64,000 bases of DNA from Actinacidiphila oryziradicis (GCF_005047355.1 NZ_SUMC01000040.1:1-64000); one strand, 5' to 3'; counted from the first letter of the stretch, positions 52,096 to 61,512 are shown. The notes: generated by a model from the sequence alone, not told the origin. Numbers and translations are program-made.

Positions 52096-52991
52096 AGCAC
52101 AGCATCCCGCCCGCCACAGCCACCGACGTCCGGGCTGGGAAGGCACCGCATGCGGGCGAGGCAGCGGCCCTCCTACGGTCGTTGACCCGGACACTGTGCG
52201 CGGTAGGCGTGCTGGCGCTGGTGTTCACCGCAGTGAACGTCACCCTGTTCGCCACAGCTCACGGGGTGATCTGGCCAATTGCCCTGCTCCTGGACCCGAT
52301 GGTCGCGCTCGCCCTAGCTGCGGCACTCCTGGCCGACGCGCGCCTGGCCTCCTGGGGCGTACGCCCACCGGGCTGGTCGGCCGCCCTGCGCTGGGGCACC
52401 GGCCTGGCCGCAACCACCATGAACGTGTGGACCTCCCTCTGGCCGACCGGACCGATCGGCTGGCCCCGCCGAGCGGACCCGGCCGGGGTGCTCCTGCACG
52501 CCATCCCGCCCCTGCTCCTCATCGGCCTCACCGAAACCGTCGCGGCCTACCGCCGCCGCATCACCGAGGTCCACACCACGCACCCCGGTGCACCCCAACC
52601 AGGAAGCACCGCCTCACCGGACAGATCCGCGCACCTTCCCGCAGAACCCGGCTGTCGAGGTGCGAGGTGCGCCGCCGAACCATCGCCGGGCAGCATGGTG
52701 CCGCACAGCGGCGGCCAGAACCGCAGCATCACCGCGCCCTACGGGCCCTACACGCCCGACGACGGCCCGCAGCCGCCGCCCACCACCCCCACGCCCCAGC
52801 CCGGCGCCGGACCGGCCGTAGACGGCGACCTGTTCACCCGCGCACTCGCCCTGGATACCGAGCACCTCTCCCGCACCGGACAGCCCATCAGCATCCGGGC
52901 CCTGCGGGAGCACCTGCACCTCGGCCAGCCCCGGCCCGCCAGGTGCGCACCCGCATGGACGCCCACCGCACCCCGAGCGCACTGTGACTGA
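52092..52991 (+). CDS. DUF2637-type membrane protein of an integrative element, frameshifted tail
   Basis: The ATG at 52092 lies in an ATGA overlap. The 299-residue frame has three or four membrane segments in the order typical of DUF2637 (AVGVLALVFTAVNVTLFATA, LLDPMVALALAAALLADARL, LRWGTGLAATTMNVWTSL, VLLHAIPPLLLIGLTE) and a long Pro-rich linker. At the C-terminus one base is missing near 52938. The alternative frame reads RQVRTRMDAHRTPS, the expected helix end, while the actual frame gives an unnatural ending. The membrane part is unaffected. Confidence 0.75.
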   Translation: MKHSIPPATATDVRAGKAPHAGEAAALLRSLTRTLCAVGVLALVFTAVNVTLFATAHGVIWPIALLLDPMVALALAAALLADARLASWGVRPPGWSAALRWGTGLAATTMNVWTSLWPTGPIGWPRRADPAGVLLHAIPPLLLIGLTETVAAYRRRITEVHTTHPGAPQPGSTASPDRSAHLPAEPGCRGARCAAEPSPGSMVPHSGGQNRSITAPYGPYTPDDGPQPPPTTPTPQPGAGPAVDGDLFTRALALDTEHLSRTGQPISIRALREHLHLGQPRPARCAPAWTPTAPRAHCD

Positions 52992-53008
52992 GCCGCCCTC
53001 TCCTCTCA

Positions 53009-53103
53009 CATGTCGATGGCGATATGCGCATCGTCGACGGCCACCACGTAGGCGTGATGGGCGGGGAGCCAGTTGACCGCCGTACTCGGGGCCTCGAGGC
53101 AGG
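53009..53103 (-). pseudogene. Short C-terminal scrap after hxlR
   Basis: The minus strand reads STAVNWLPAHHAYVVAVDD and ends AHIAIDM at a stop near 53009. It looks like the end of a real protein but is too short to name. Confidence 0.3.
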
Positions 53104-53601
53104 TCAGGATGGCTCCGCCATGGCGCGTTCGTAGGCCGCGTGCAATAGCTCGGATGCCAGGGGGCGGTCAGGGTCAAGGCGGGGGATGCCCAGGTGCACC
53201 TCTCGCAGTTCGTCCATCAGGTCTTGCCACAAGGGCGGGCCGGCCTCTTCGAGCAGTCGTGCGCGGACGCTCAACTCGGGTGTCGTCGGACGATGCCGCA
53301 ATCCCCACGAGCCGAGCGCAACCATGATCGGGACTGTCTGGATGCCTGCCTCGGTGAGACTGTAGGTCGCTCGTCGCCCTCGCCCCGCTTCCTCGTTCGT
53401 GAGGAGACCTCCCGCGACGAGGGATTTGAGGCGGCTACTGAGGATGTTCGACGCGATCCCCTCCTCGGAGTGGACGAGCAGTTCACGGAAGTGCCGACGC
53501 CCCCCAAAGATCACGTCGCGCAGGACGATGAGACTCCACCGGTCCCCAAGGGCCTCCACCGCCGCGTTGATCGGACACCCTGACCGTGGCCCGTCTCGCA
53601 T
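53104..53601 (-). CDS. HxlR-family transcriptional regulator
   Basis: The ATG at 53601 is chosen because GGGAGGT sits six bases upstream, and longer starts run into the operator. The 165-residue protein has the HxlR signature: a Cys near the N-terminus (SGCPINAAVEALGDRWSLIV), then RDVIFGGRRHFRELL, ISSNILSSRLKSL-like helices and a wing (GRGRRATYSLTEAG). A C-terminal extension of about 60 residues follows. Such regulators often sense reactive electrophiles or redox stress. It is divergent from the reductase gene, with a palindrome between. Confidence 0.88.
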   Translation of the reverse strand: MRDGPRSGCPINAAVEALGDRWSLIVLRDVIFGGRRHFRELLVHSEEGIASNILSSRLKSLVAGGLLTNEEAGRGRRATYSLTEAGIQTVPIMVALGSWGLRHRPTTPELSVRARLLEEAGPPLWQDLMDELREVHLGIPRLDPDRPLASELLHAAYERAMAEPS

Positions 53602-53656
53602 GCCACCTCCCGGTGATTGCATTCCGCCATCACCTAGCCTACGCTCGCCTACCTGG

Positions 53657-53677
53657 GTGATTGCAATACGCAATCAC
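53657..53677. promoter_or_regulatory. Perfect inverted repeat operator between hxlR and the reductase gene
   Basis: GTGATTGC (53657-53664) and GCAATCAC (53670-53677) are exact inverted copies separated by AATAC. An imperfect second copy (GTGATTGC then GCCATCAC) lies at 53613-53633, just before the regulator start. This layout fits autoregulation and control of the divergent gene. Confidence 0.75.
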
Positions 53678-53706
53678 TTCTCTGGTGAGAAGCAGGAGGT
53701 CACGTT

Positions 53707-54351
53707 ATGTCCCGTGTGCGGGTCCACAACTTCTCCGTCTCCCTCGACGGCTTCAGCACCGGTGAAGGACAGAGTCTCGATGCGCCGTTCGGCCACGCCG
53801 GCGAACGGCTCCTCGACTGGTTCTTCCAGACCCGGACCTTCCACGACATGCACGAGAAGAGCGGCGGTGCCACCGGAGTCGACGACGCCGTGGCCCGCGC
53901 GTGGGGCGGCGATATCGGCGCGGAGATCATGGGGCGAAACAAGTTCGGGCCGCAACGCGGCCCATGGGAGGACCACGCGTGGGCCGGGTGGTGGGGCCCG
54001 AACCCGCCATTCCACACATCGGTGTTCGTCTTGACCCACCACCCTCGCCCCTCCGTTGAGATGGAGGGGGGCACCACGTTCCACTTCATCGATGCCACCC
54101 CACAAGAGGCACTCCGCCAGGCGCGCGAGGCCGCAGGCGGCCTGGACGTGAGAATCGGCGGCGGGCCGACCACGATCCGCGAATTCCTGGCCGCGGACCT
54201 GATCGACCACCTGCACATCACCATCGTCCCGATCGTCCTCGGCCGCGGCGAGCGACTGTGGGACGGTCTCGAAGGACTCGAAAAGCGCTTCCAGATCGAG
54301 TCCGTGACGACCCCCAGCGGTGTCACACACATGACCTTCACGAAGCCGTAG
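53707..54351 (+). CDS. Dihydrofolate reductase/RibD C-terminal family protein
   Basis: The ATG at 53707 follows a strong AGGAGGT. The 214-residue product has the fold pattern of RibD-C proteins: VHNFSVSLDGFSTG at the N-terminus, IMGRNKFGPQRGPWEDHAW, then DVRIGGGPTTIREFLAADL and HLHITIVPIVLGRGERLWDG. These are NAD(P)H-dependent reductases of mostly unknown substrate. The gene is divergent from the HxlR regulator and likely its target. Confidence 0.88.
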   Translation: MSRVRVHNFSVSLDGFSTGEGQSLDAPFGHAGERLLDWFFQTRTFHDMHEKSGGATGVDDAVARAWGGDIGAEIMGRNKFGPQRGPWEDHAWAGWWGPNPPFHTSVFVLTHHPRPSVEMEGGTTFHFIDATPQEALRQAREAAGGLDVRIGGGPTTIREFLAADLIDHLHITIVPIVLGRGERLWDGLEGLEKRFQIESVTTPSGVTHMTFTKP

Positions 54352-54729
54352 GGCACCGCGCGATAGAGCGCACGGCGATGACCGTGGTGAGTCCGTAGTG
54401 AGTCGCCCGTACCCGTGGTGAGTTCGGGATTCCGTGCACTCACCACCGCAGGTCCAGCGCCGGGACGCTGATCGTGGGCCGCCGACTCTGGTCCGGCGAC
54501 GTGCGGCTGGCTATGGGTGCCCGATGATGTGCGATCCGGTGCCCAGCTCGCGGCGTCCAGGGTCTGGCGGTGCCGCGGGCAGGTCGGCTGTCACTTCGGG
54601 CAGCGGCCGCGGCGCGTTCGGCCGCGGCGGCGCGCTCGGTGGCGGTTGCCGGCCGGGGCTCGCGGACATACCCGGCCGGTCAGGCGGGCATGAGTGGGGA
54701 TCAGTGCCCCGGCGTGTTCATGGTCGTCT
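54352..54729. other. Stretch without a recognisable gene
   Basis: I see no supportable gene. There are repeated GTGGTGAGT-like words around 54380-54425 without clear palindromic order. Confidence 0.35.
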
Positions 54730-55272
54730 TCAGCCGCCGGGCGTCACCACGACGATCAGGCGGTAGCTGGAGGGGCAGGCGACGGGCGCCTTCGGGCAGG
54801 GCAAGGCTTGCGCCGTCAGGATGCTTTGGCCTTGACTCGCGGCGAGGAAGCGGGCGTTGGCCGTGGTGGACTTCCACCTCGCCTGCGTGGGGCGGAGCAC
54901 CTGGGGGTCGCTGCTGGTGGGCGGGGTGAACCAGGTCGCGGACAAGCGCAGTTCCAGCACGGTTCCGCGGGCTACGGTGAGCGTGGGGTGGATGGGGTCG
55001 AGCTGGCGGTAGGCGCTCGGGTGGGAGGCGACGGCGGGGGTGTAGCTGACGCTGCGGTTCTGGAGCAGGATTGCGGTTCCCGGCGCCGCGGGGGCTTCGG
55101 CCGGTGTGTTGGAGGGCCCGGTGGTGCCGTCAGGGATGATGACGCCGGTGGCGATCGGTGTCTCGCCCGAGCGTCCCTCAGTGGCGATCCGAGCTGCGCC
55201 GCAGCCGCACAGCACGATCAGCGCCGCGAGGACTGCGCAGGTCTGTGCCGGTCGGCGGATCAATTCACGCAT
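54730..55272 (-). CDS. Hypothetical lipoprotein
   Basis: The 180-residue product begins with a lipoprotein signal (RRPAQTCAVLAALIVLCGC), with the lipobox Cys near residue 24. A Pro/Ala-rich linker and a compact beta-like domain follow (TLTVARGTVLELRLSATWF, SYRLIVVVTPGG), with two cysteines in LPCPKAPVACPS. I do not recognise the family. It would be anchored outside the membrane. Confidence 0.65.
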   Translation of the reverse strand: MRELIRRPAQTCAVLAALIVLCGCGAARIATEGRSGETPIATGVIIPDGTTGPSNTPAEAPAAPGTAILLQNRSVSYTPAVASHPSAYRQLDPIHPTLTVARGTVLELRLSATWFTPPTSSDPQVLRPTQARWKSTTANARFLAASQGQSILTAQALPCPKAPVACPSSYRLIVVVTPGG

Positions 55273-55418
55273 GGCGGCGCTTCTCCTCGCTCAGGGCGGC
55301 GCACTCCGATTCCACGCCGATATGACGGGCCGACGTGCACCGTGGTTCCCTCCATGCCGGTGCCCGGCCGCGCGGTGGCGGGGCCGGGCACCGAACTCGG
55401 TGGTGCGGGCGGGGCCGG

Positions 55419-55957
55419 TCAGTAGTTGTACTCGCCGATCTCGGTGCCCCACACGTCGGAGGGCGAGGTGGATACGGCGTTGCCGTACTCGCCGGCGACC
55501 CATATGACGCTGCTGCTCAGGGAGGAGCCGTCCAGGGAGATGCCGCTGTAGTCGCCGTAGCGGACCAGGTTGTTGCAGTTGGTGCAGGACAGCGGGCCCA
55601 GGCCGGTCTGCATCAGGCTGCCGGAGATGTTGGTGCCGCCGGACTGCGCGGAGAACAGCCCGAGGGAGGGGTTGATGGAGGTGGAGGACGCGCTGGCGAC
55701 CAGGAAGATGTCGTTGCTGTCGTCCAGGGTGACCGCCGGGTAGAACAGGTAGGTGTTCGGCTCGTACAGGTCGGTGTCCACCGACTTGGTCGGCGTGGAC
55801 GCGGTGGCGTTGGTGAGCTGGATGACCCGCAGGCAGGACAGGGTGGGCTGGCCGCTGGGCTGGCAGGAGTCGCCTGCCGCCGCCCACAGCGTTCCGCCGC
55901 GGAAGGTGGCGGACTGGATGCGGCCGTCGCCGAACGCACCCTCGCTCGTACCGCCGC
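55419..55957 (-). pseudogene. C-terminal fragment of a secreted repeat protein
   Basis: The open frame without a start reads FGDGRIQSATFRGGTLWAAA, CLRVIQLTNATAS, YPAVTLDDSNDIFLVASAS and YGDYSGISLDG, ending GTEIGEYNY. It looks like the last blades of an extracellular beta-propeller-like protein. The 5' part is replaced by a helicase fragment from about 55960. Confidence 0.6.
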
Positions 55958-55963
55958 GCGCGC

Positions 55964-56395
55964 GGGCATCTTGCCCCGCGTCAGGACGCCGTGTGGGGCG
56001 AGACGGAGGCCGACCAGCAGCCGGTCGGGCAGCATATGGCCAATCTCCGTAGGAAGGGTGGCTTGGGCAAGGACCCGGAGCGGGCAGAGGACCGCGTCAA
56101 GCAGCTGACGGCCATCGACCCGGACTGGAACTGCCCTTGGCCGCTGGAGTGGCAGCGGCACTTCCGCGTCCTGGCCGACCTGGTCGACGCCGACGGCACC
56201 CTGCCCGACATCCAGCCCGGGGTCCTCTTCGAGGGTGATGATCTGGGGAGGTGGGTGGAGCGGCAATCGGGTAACTCTGGGCGCAGCTGTCGACTGAGCA
56301 GCAGGAGCGGCTGACCCGGCTGGGCATCAAGCCCGCCCCGCGGAGCGGGGATGCCGAGCAGCGGGCGCAGGCCTCCCGGCGGCGTGCCGGCACCC
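55964..56395 (+). pseudogene. Helicase-associated-domain fragment
   Basis: The frame reads HLAPRQDAVWGETEADQQPV, IDPDWNCPWPLEWQRHFRVL and LPDIQPGVLFEGDDLGRWVE, the helicase-associated repeat of large Streptomyces DEAD/DEAH proteins. A frameshift near 56276 leads to the other frame (AQLSTEQQERLTRLGIKPAP). Both ends are missing. Confidence 0.68.
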
Positions 56396-56397
56396 GC

Positions 56398-56640
56398 TCA
56401 CTCCTCCTCGGTGGCACCCGCGTCGCGAAGAGGCCGCATCCGGCCGGGCAGGTCCGGGAGCTGGAAGGAGTAGCGGCCCAGTTGATGTGGTGCCGCACGA
56501 ACGGCGAGAGACGGGCCACGTCCTCGTCGCGGACCTCGAACCCGTCCGCGCGCCGCAGGGTCACCGCGGCGTCCATGTACCGGGTGTTGAACAGGGCCAG
56601 GGCGTTGAGGCGAAGCCGAGAGCGCCGATCTATGTCTCCG
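56398..56640 (-). pseudogene. Tn3-family transposase C-terminal remnant
   Basis: The minus strand reads RRADGFEVRDEDVARLSPFV with RHHIN, then in a shifted frame LGRYSFQLPDLPGRMRPL to a stop at 56398. This is the conserved end of Tn3-type transposases. The rest is lost. Confidence 0.78.
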
Positions 56641-56765
56641 GGTGCGCGTTGCCGGCGTGAGCTTGGGATCTGGTTTCAGGATCGGGTGGGTCTGACTTCT
56701 GTCATACGGATGTTGTGATCGGTGGGGACTAACGGTGGCCATTGCCGCTTTTTAGAGTTGCCGGC

Positions 56766-57647
56766 ATGACACAACACGCGGTTTCCTTTCAGTGCGTCAC
56801 CAAGACTTTCGGTTCGGTCCGGGCGGTCGGCGGGCTGGATCTGACCCTCGACCGGGGTGAGACTGTCGCGCTGCTGGGCGCGAACGGTGCCGGCAAGAGC
56901 ACCTCGATCAGCATGTTGCTGGGGCTGCTGGAACCCACGGCAGGGCAGTTGAGCGTGCTCGGCGGCAGCCCGAACCAGGCGGTGGCCGAGGGCCGGATCG
57001 GGGCGATGTTGCAGGACGGCGGGCTGATGCCCGGCGTCACGGTCGGCGCGCTGGTAAGTCTGGCGTGCCGGATCTACCCGAGCCCTCGGCCGGTGAAGCA
57101 ACTGCTGGCCGACGCCGACCTCATCTCGATCGCCAGTCGGCGGACCGACCGGCTGTCGGGTGGCCAGGCGCAGCGGCTGCGCTTCGCGCTCGCCATCGCG
57201 GGCAACCCGCAGGTGCTGGTGCTCGATGAGCCGACCGCCGCGATGGACGTGGAGTCCCGTCGCGCGTTCTGGACGACCATCCGCGGTTACGCCGCGGGTG
57301 GTCGCACGGTGCTGTTCGCGACCCACTATATGGAGGAGGCCGACGAGAACGCCGATCGCATCGTCGTGATCGCGGGCGGCCGGGTCGTCACCGACGGCAC
57401 CCCCACCGAGATCAAGGCGGCAGCCGGCGGCCGTAGTGTGCGCTTCACCCTGGGCGGCGAATCGTGCGCGGGCCTGGATCTGCTCCCCGGCGTGAGGGTC
57501 GTGGAGGTGCACGGTGGCACGGTGGCGCTGCGGACCACCGACGTCGAGGCCACCGTCCGTGCCCTGTTCGCCACTCGTGACCAGGTCCCCGATCTCGAGG
57601 TTGGCGGCGCCGACCTCGAAGACGCCGTGCTGGCCCTCACCCGCTGA
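56766..57647 (+). CDS. ABC-2 type exporter ATP-binding protein
   Basis: The ATG at 56766 gives a 293-residue ATPase with Walker A LLGANGAGKSTSISML, signature LSGGQAQRLRFALAIAG, Walker B VLVLDEPTAAMDVESRR and the switch His in LFATHYMEEAD. The C-terminal extension of about 80 residues is typical of DrrA/CcmA-like drug or lipid exporters. It is the first gene of a four-gene unit with the permease and a two-component system. Confidence 0.92.
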   Translation: MTQHAVSFQCVTKTFGSVRAVGGLDLTLDRGETVALLGANGAGKSTSISMLLGLLEPTAGQLSVLGGSPNQAVAEGRIGAMLQDGGLMPGVTVGALVSLACRIYPSPRPVKQLLADADLISIASRRTDRLSGGQAQRLRFALAIAGNPQVLVLDEPTAAMDVESRRAFWTTIRGYAAGGRTVLFATHYMEEADENADRIVVIAGGRVVTDGTPTEIKAAAGGRSVRFTLGGESCAGLDLLPGVRVVEVHGGTVALRTTDVEATVRALFATRDQVPDLEVGGADLEDAVLALTR

Positions 57648-57678
57648 CCACGCCCACATCTCTGAAGGAGACACTGCA

Positions 57679-58416
57679 ATGCGGACCTACCTGCGGCTCG
57701 AAATCGTGCGGATGGCCTCGGACAAGCGGTTCTTGATCCTCATGCTGGCCATGCCGGTGGCGATGTATCTGCTCTTCACCAATCTGTTCGGCGCGGCGAA
57801 CAACCAGCCGGTCGGCGGCCTGGCCCCGGACCTCGCGGTGATGATCTCGATGGCGGCGTTCGGGGCGATCGGCGCCGCGCTGACCGCCACCGGCCCGCGG
57901 ATCGCCCAGGAACGCACCAACGGCTGGATGCGGCAGCTGCGGATCATGCCGCTGCCCACCCGGTCGGTGATCGCCGCCAAGATCCTCGCCGCGCTGGTCT
58001 GGGCGCTGCCGGCGATCCTGCTGGTGCTCCTGACCGCGGTCATCGACCACGGGGTTTCCCTGACGGCGGGGCAGTGGGTCGCGATCGCCGGCCTGCTGTG
58101 GGTCGGCACCGCACCCTTCGCCGCGCTGGGCATTCTGATCGGCTACGTCACCGACGACTCCTCGGCCTTCCCCGTGATGTACGGCGTCTACCTGTTCCTC
58201 GGCGCCGTCGGCGGGCTGTGGATGCCGGCCAGTGTGCTGCCCTCCGCGCTGCGCCACATCTCGTACGCCCTGCCGTCCAACCGGGTCGCAGAGTTCGGCT
58301 GGAAGATCGCCGCCGGGCACTCACTGTCCCTGACCGGCCCGGCCATCCTGCTGGCATGGCTGATCGCCTTCACCGGGCTGGCCGCACTGGCCTACCGCCG
58401 CACCGCCTCCCGCTGA
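57679..58416 (+). CDS. ABC-2 type exporter permease
   Basis: The ATG at 57679 has GAAGGAG upstream. The 245-residue protein has six hydrophobic segments and the ABC-2 pattern (MLAMPVAMYLLFTNLFG, MISMAAFGAIGAALTA, NGWMRQLRIMPLPTRSV, MPASVLPSALRHISYALPSN). It pairs with the ATPase 31 bases upstream. The substrate is probably an antibiotic or lipid, judging by similar modules with LiaRS- or DesKR-like regulators. Confidence 0.9.
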   Translation: MRTYLRLEIVRMASDKRFLILMLAMPVAMYLLFTNLFGAANNQPVGGLAPDLAVMISMAAFGAIGAALTATGPRIAQERTNGWMRQLRIMPLPTRSVIAAKILAALVWALPAILLVLLTAVIDHGVSLTAGQWVAIAGLLWVGTAPFAALGILIGYVTDDSSAFPVMYGVYLFLGAVGGLWMPASVLPSALRHISYALPSNRVAEFGWKIAAGHSLSLTGPAILLAWLIAFTGLAALAYRRTASR

Positions 58417-58497
58417 ACCGCCGCCATCGTGCTGGGCCAGCGCTATCGCCAGCCGGCCCATCAGCCCGTAATCTCACACCGGAGCACTGGAGGCGGC

Positions 58498-59730
58498 GTG
58501 AACCAGCCCACCCCCATTTTCGCCGTGATGTCGCGCACATCCGGGCCCCCGAGCCGATGGCGGCGGGCCCGGTGGTTGGGCTTCCTCCTGTTGATGCTGG
58601 CGTTCAACGCCTATCCGGTCAGTGATCTGGTCACCCGCGGTCTGGCCTGGCCGGCCTGCGCCGGCGTCATCATGGCACTGGCGCTCATCGCCGGGCTGTG
58701 GGTACGCACCATGTGGCTGGCGCTGGCCACCACTGCCCCGTTTCGCGACATCGCACCCTGGCTGGCCGCCGTGGCGCTGTTGGGCGCGGCGTTTGCCCTG
58801 GGGTTGCGGGGCCAGTTCGAGGGACTGTTGATCTATGTGAGCATCGCCTGCGCGGTGTCGCTGCCGATGCGCTGGGTGCTGCCCGCGCTCACGGGAGCGG
58901 CCCTCGCCACGCTGGTCACCGACCTGCCCCACCCGGTTCACCTCGGCATCTCGCGGGCCAGCGAGCCGAACACGGTCTTTTCTCAGCTGAGTTTCGTGTT
59001 CTTCCTCGGTCTGATGATGTGGTTCTACCGGCGCACCATGATGCTGATCAACGAGCTGCGGCAGGCCCGCGAGGACCTGGCCCGCCTGGCGGTCACCGAA
59101 GAACGGCTGCGGTTCGCCCGCGACTTGCACGACCTGCTCGGCCACACACTGTCCACCATCTCGCTGAAAAGCCAGCTCGCCCGGCGCCTGGCAGCTGCGG
59201 ATCCGGAGCTGTCCGCGGAAATCGCCGACATCGAGAGCGTCACCCAGCAAGCGCTCGTGGAGATTCGTCAGGCCGTCACCGGCTACCGGCAGACCAGCCT
59301 CGCCGACGAACTCGACACAGCCCGCGCGGCGCTGGCGGCGGCCGGGATCGAGGTGTACGCGCACATCGCCGGAACACCGCTGCCCGCGCTGGCCGACGGG
59401 CTGCTCGGCTGGGTCGTTCGCGAAGCGGCTACCAACGTCCTGCGGCACAGTCAGGCTCATATCTGCCGCATCCGGCTGACCCGCCAGCGCGATATCGTCA
59501 TGTTGGACATTCGCGACGACGGGATCGGCCTCAAAGAGGGCGCCGGTGCTGGCAACGGGCTGACCGGGCTGGCCGAACGCCTCACCGCCGCCGGCGGCAC
59601 CATCGACACCGGAACGGCTCCGGGGAAGGGATTCGGGCTCACCGTGCGACTACCGCTGACCACCAGCGAAAGCTTGGTCCACCTATCGCGGAACCCGGTG
59701 AGCCCGCGTTCAGGGACCGGCACCCGTTGA
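58498..59730 (+). CDS. Membrane histidine kinase (HisKA_3 type)
   Basis: The start GTG at 58498 follows GGAGGCGGC. The 410-residue product has an N-terminal region of five or six membrane segments, then a dimerisation domain with the phosphorylated His in RFARDLHDLLGHTLSTISLK, and an ATPase domain (REAATNVLRHSQA N-box, DDGIGL, GLTGLAERL). The class pairs with NarL/DesR regulators and often senses cell-envelope stress or the partner ABC exporter. Confidence 0.9.
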   Translation: MNQPTPIFAVMSRTSGPPSRWRRARWLGFLLLMLAFNAYPVSDLVTRGLAWPACAGVIMALALIAGLWVRTMWLALATTAPFRDIAPWLAAVALLGAAFALGLRGQFEGLLIYVSIACAVSLPMRWVLPALTGAALATLVTDLPHPVHLGISRASEPNTVFSQLSFVFFLGLMMWFYRRTMMLINELRQAREDLARLAVTEERLRFARDLHDLLGHTLSTISLKSQLARRLAAADPELSAEIADIESVTQQALVEIRQAVTGYRQTSLADELDTARAALAAAGIEVYAHIAGTPLPALADGLLGWVVREAATNVLRHSQAHICRIRLTRQRDIVMLDIRDDGIGLKEGAGAGNGLTGLAERLTAAGGTIDTGTAPGKGFGLTVRLPLTTSESLVHLSRNPVSPRSGTGTR

Positions 59731-60332
59731 TCCGCATCCTGCTGGCCGAAGATCAGGGCCTAGTCCGCGACGCGCTGGCGCGATTGCTCGACATGGAACC
59801 CGACCTGCACGTCGTGGCACAGGTCAGCACCGGAGACCAGGTCGTACCGACCGCCCTCCAGGCCGAGCCCCACGTCGCCCTGCTCGACATCGAAATGCCC
59901 AATCTCGACGGGCTGAGCGCTACTGCAGCCCTGCGACAGTCACTCCCGGACTGCCGGGTGCTGATCCTCACCACTTTCGGCCGCCCCGGCTACCTGCGCC
60001 GGGCGATGGACGCCGGCGCGAGCGGCTTCCTGGTCAAGGATGGTCCCGTAGACCAGCTCGCTGCTGCTATCCGGCGTGCCATGCGGGGTGAGCGGATCAT
60101 CGATCCGGTACTCGCCGCCTCCGCCCTCTCGGCCGGACCAAACCCGTTGTCGGCCCGCGAACGCGATGTCCTCATCGCCACCGCTGACGGCTTCACCATC
60201 CCCGACATCGCCCGCCGCCTCCACCTATCCGAAGGCACCGTACGCAACTACCTCTCAGCCGCCATCGGCAAGACCGGCGCCCACAACCGGCTCGAAGCCG
60301 CCCGAACCGCTACCACCAACGGCTGGCTCTGA
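59727..60332 (+). CDS. NarL/DesR-type response regulator
   Basis: The start is a TTG at 59727 overlapping the kinase stop by four bases. The 201-residue product has a receiver domain (LLAEDQGLVRDALARLL, phosphoacceptor Asp in VALLDIEMPNLDG, Lys in GFLVKDGPVDQL) and a LuxR-type helix-turn-helix (LSARERDVLIATADGFTIPD, HLSEGTVRNYLSAAIGKT). It likely activates the ABC exporter genes in response to the kinase. Confidence 0.9.
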   Translation: MIRILLAEDQGLVRDALARLLDMEPDLHVVAQVSTGDQVVPTALQAEPHVALLDIEMPNLDGLSATAALRQSLPDCRVLILTTFGRPGYLRRAMDAGASGFLVKDGPVDQLAAAIRRAMRGERIIDPVLAASALSAGPNPLSARERDVLIATADGFTIPDIARRLHLSEGTVRNYLSAAIGKTGAHNRLEAARTATTNGWL

Positions 60333-60343
60333 CCATCTACGGG

Positions 60344-60545
60344 ACCGCCCGGTGGAGGGTGCGACTTTGATGCCGAGGGCAGCGAGTTCGCCGTGGATGC
60401 GCCGGTAGCCCCACCCGGAGTTCTCGCGGGCCACGCGCAGGACCAGAGCCTGGACGCCGCGGAGGGTGGGTGGTCGGCCGGACTGCTTACGACGGGAGGC
60501 GACGGTGCATCAGGTCGCGGTGCCGCCGCAGGATCGTGTCCGGGG
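60344..60545 (-). pseudogene. Internal fragment of an IS integrase-type transposase
   Basis: The minus strand reads PDTILRRHRDLMHRR, then across a stop and shift PTLRGVQALVLRVAREN, SGWGYRRIHGELAALGIK. This is the DNA-binding middle section of the transposase type seen at 44663. Both ends are missing. Confidence 0.65.
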
Positions 60546-60669
60546 AGACGACCTGTAGGGCTCAAAAACACGAATCGTCGCCTGGTTCTGTAGCCCGTCG
60601 CTGTGAGGAACCCGGAGCCCAGGTCCCTGAGCAGCGGTTCTTCCTCGTCTGGGACCATATTTCGTGATC

Positions 60670-61512
60670 ATGTCCACGGTGTACGCCGTCACCCGCCGCC
60701 TACTCTCGCTGCCGGCGTTGCTACTGCGGCGTGAGGTCTCCAAGGACGCGGAGTTGCTGGTGCTGCGGCACGAGAACGCGGTCCTGCGCCGACACGTCCC
60801 GCGCATGCGCTACGAACCAGCCGACCGCCTGTGGTTCGCCGCGCTCTCGCACCTGATACCACGCCGCCGCTGGCCCCAGGTCTTCCCGATCACCCCTGCC
60901 ACGCTGCTGGCCTGGCACCGCAAACTCGTAGCGAAGAAGTGGGACTACAGCCAGCGACGCCGACCCGGACGCCCGCCCACAGCCGCCGTGCTCAAAGCCC
61001 AGATCCTGCACATGGCTGCCGACAACCCGGGATGGGGCCACCGGCGCATCCACGGCGAACTCACCCGCCTCGGCCACCAGATAGCGGCCTCCACCGTGTG
61101 GAACATCCTCCACCAGGCCGGCATCGACCCCGCCCCGCGCCGCACCGGACCGACCTGGAAGCAGTTCCTCACAGACCAAGCGCAGCACATCGTCGCCGTC
61201 GACTTCCTGCACGTCGACACCATCAACCTCACACGCATATACGCCCTGATCCTGCTCGAACACCGCAGCCGCCGTGCCCACCTGCTCGGCGTCACCGCCA
61301 ACCCCACCGGCCCATGGACAACCCAGGCCGCCCGCAACTTCCTCATGGACACCGACACCGAGGGCCACACGTTCCTGATCCGCGACCGCGGCAGCCAGTT
61401 CACCAACACCTTCGACGCCGTCTTCACCGACGCCGGCCTGCGCGTCCTGAAAAGCCCACCGCAAGCCCCGAAAGCGAAACAGATGGCTTCATACTGCGCC
61501 TCTTTCGGTTGA
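60670..61512 (+). pseudogene. Integrase-type IS transposase lacking its C-terminus
   Basis: From ATG 60670 the frame covers an N-terminal part (KDAELLVLRHENAVLRRHV), the NPGWGHRRIHGELTRLG region, and two acidic residues of the core (VDFLHVDTINLTRIYALILL, RDRGSQFTNTFDAVF). After KSPPQAPKAK at about 61480 the expected Glu-bearing segment (N-x-x-x-E-R) is replaced by unrelated sequence and an early stop. It is catalytically dead. Confidence 0.8.

Noticed and set aside
54434..54729. Plus-strand frames in the gap before the lipoprotein gene
   Set aside because: Gly/Arg/Pro-rich composition without domain, start site or ribosome site.
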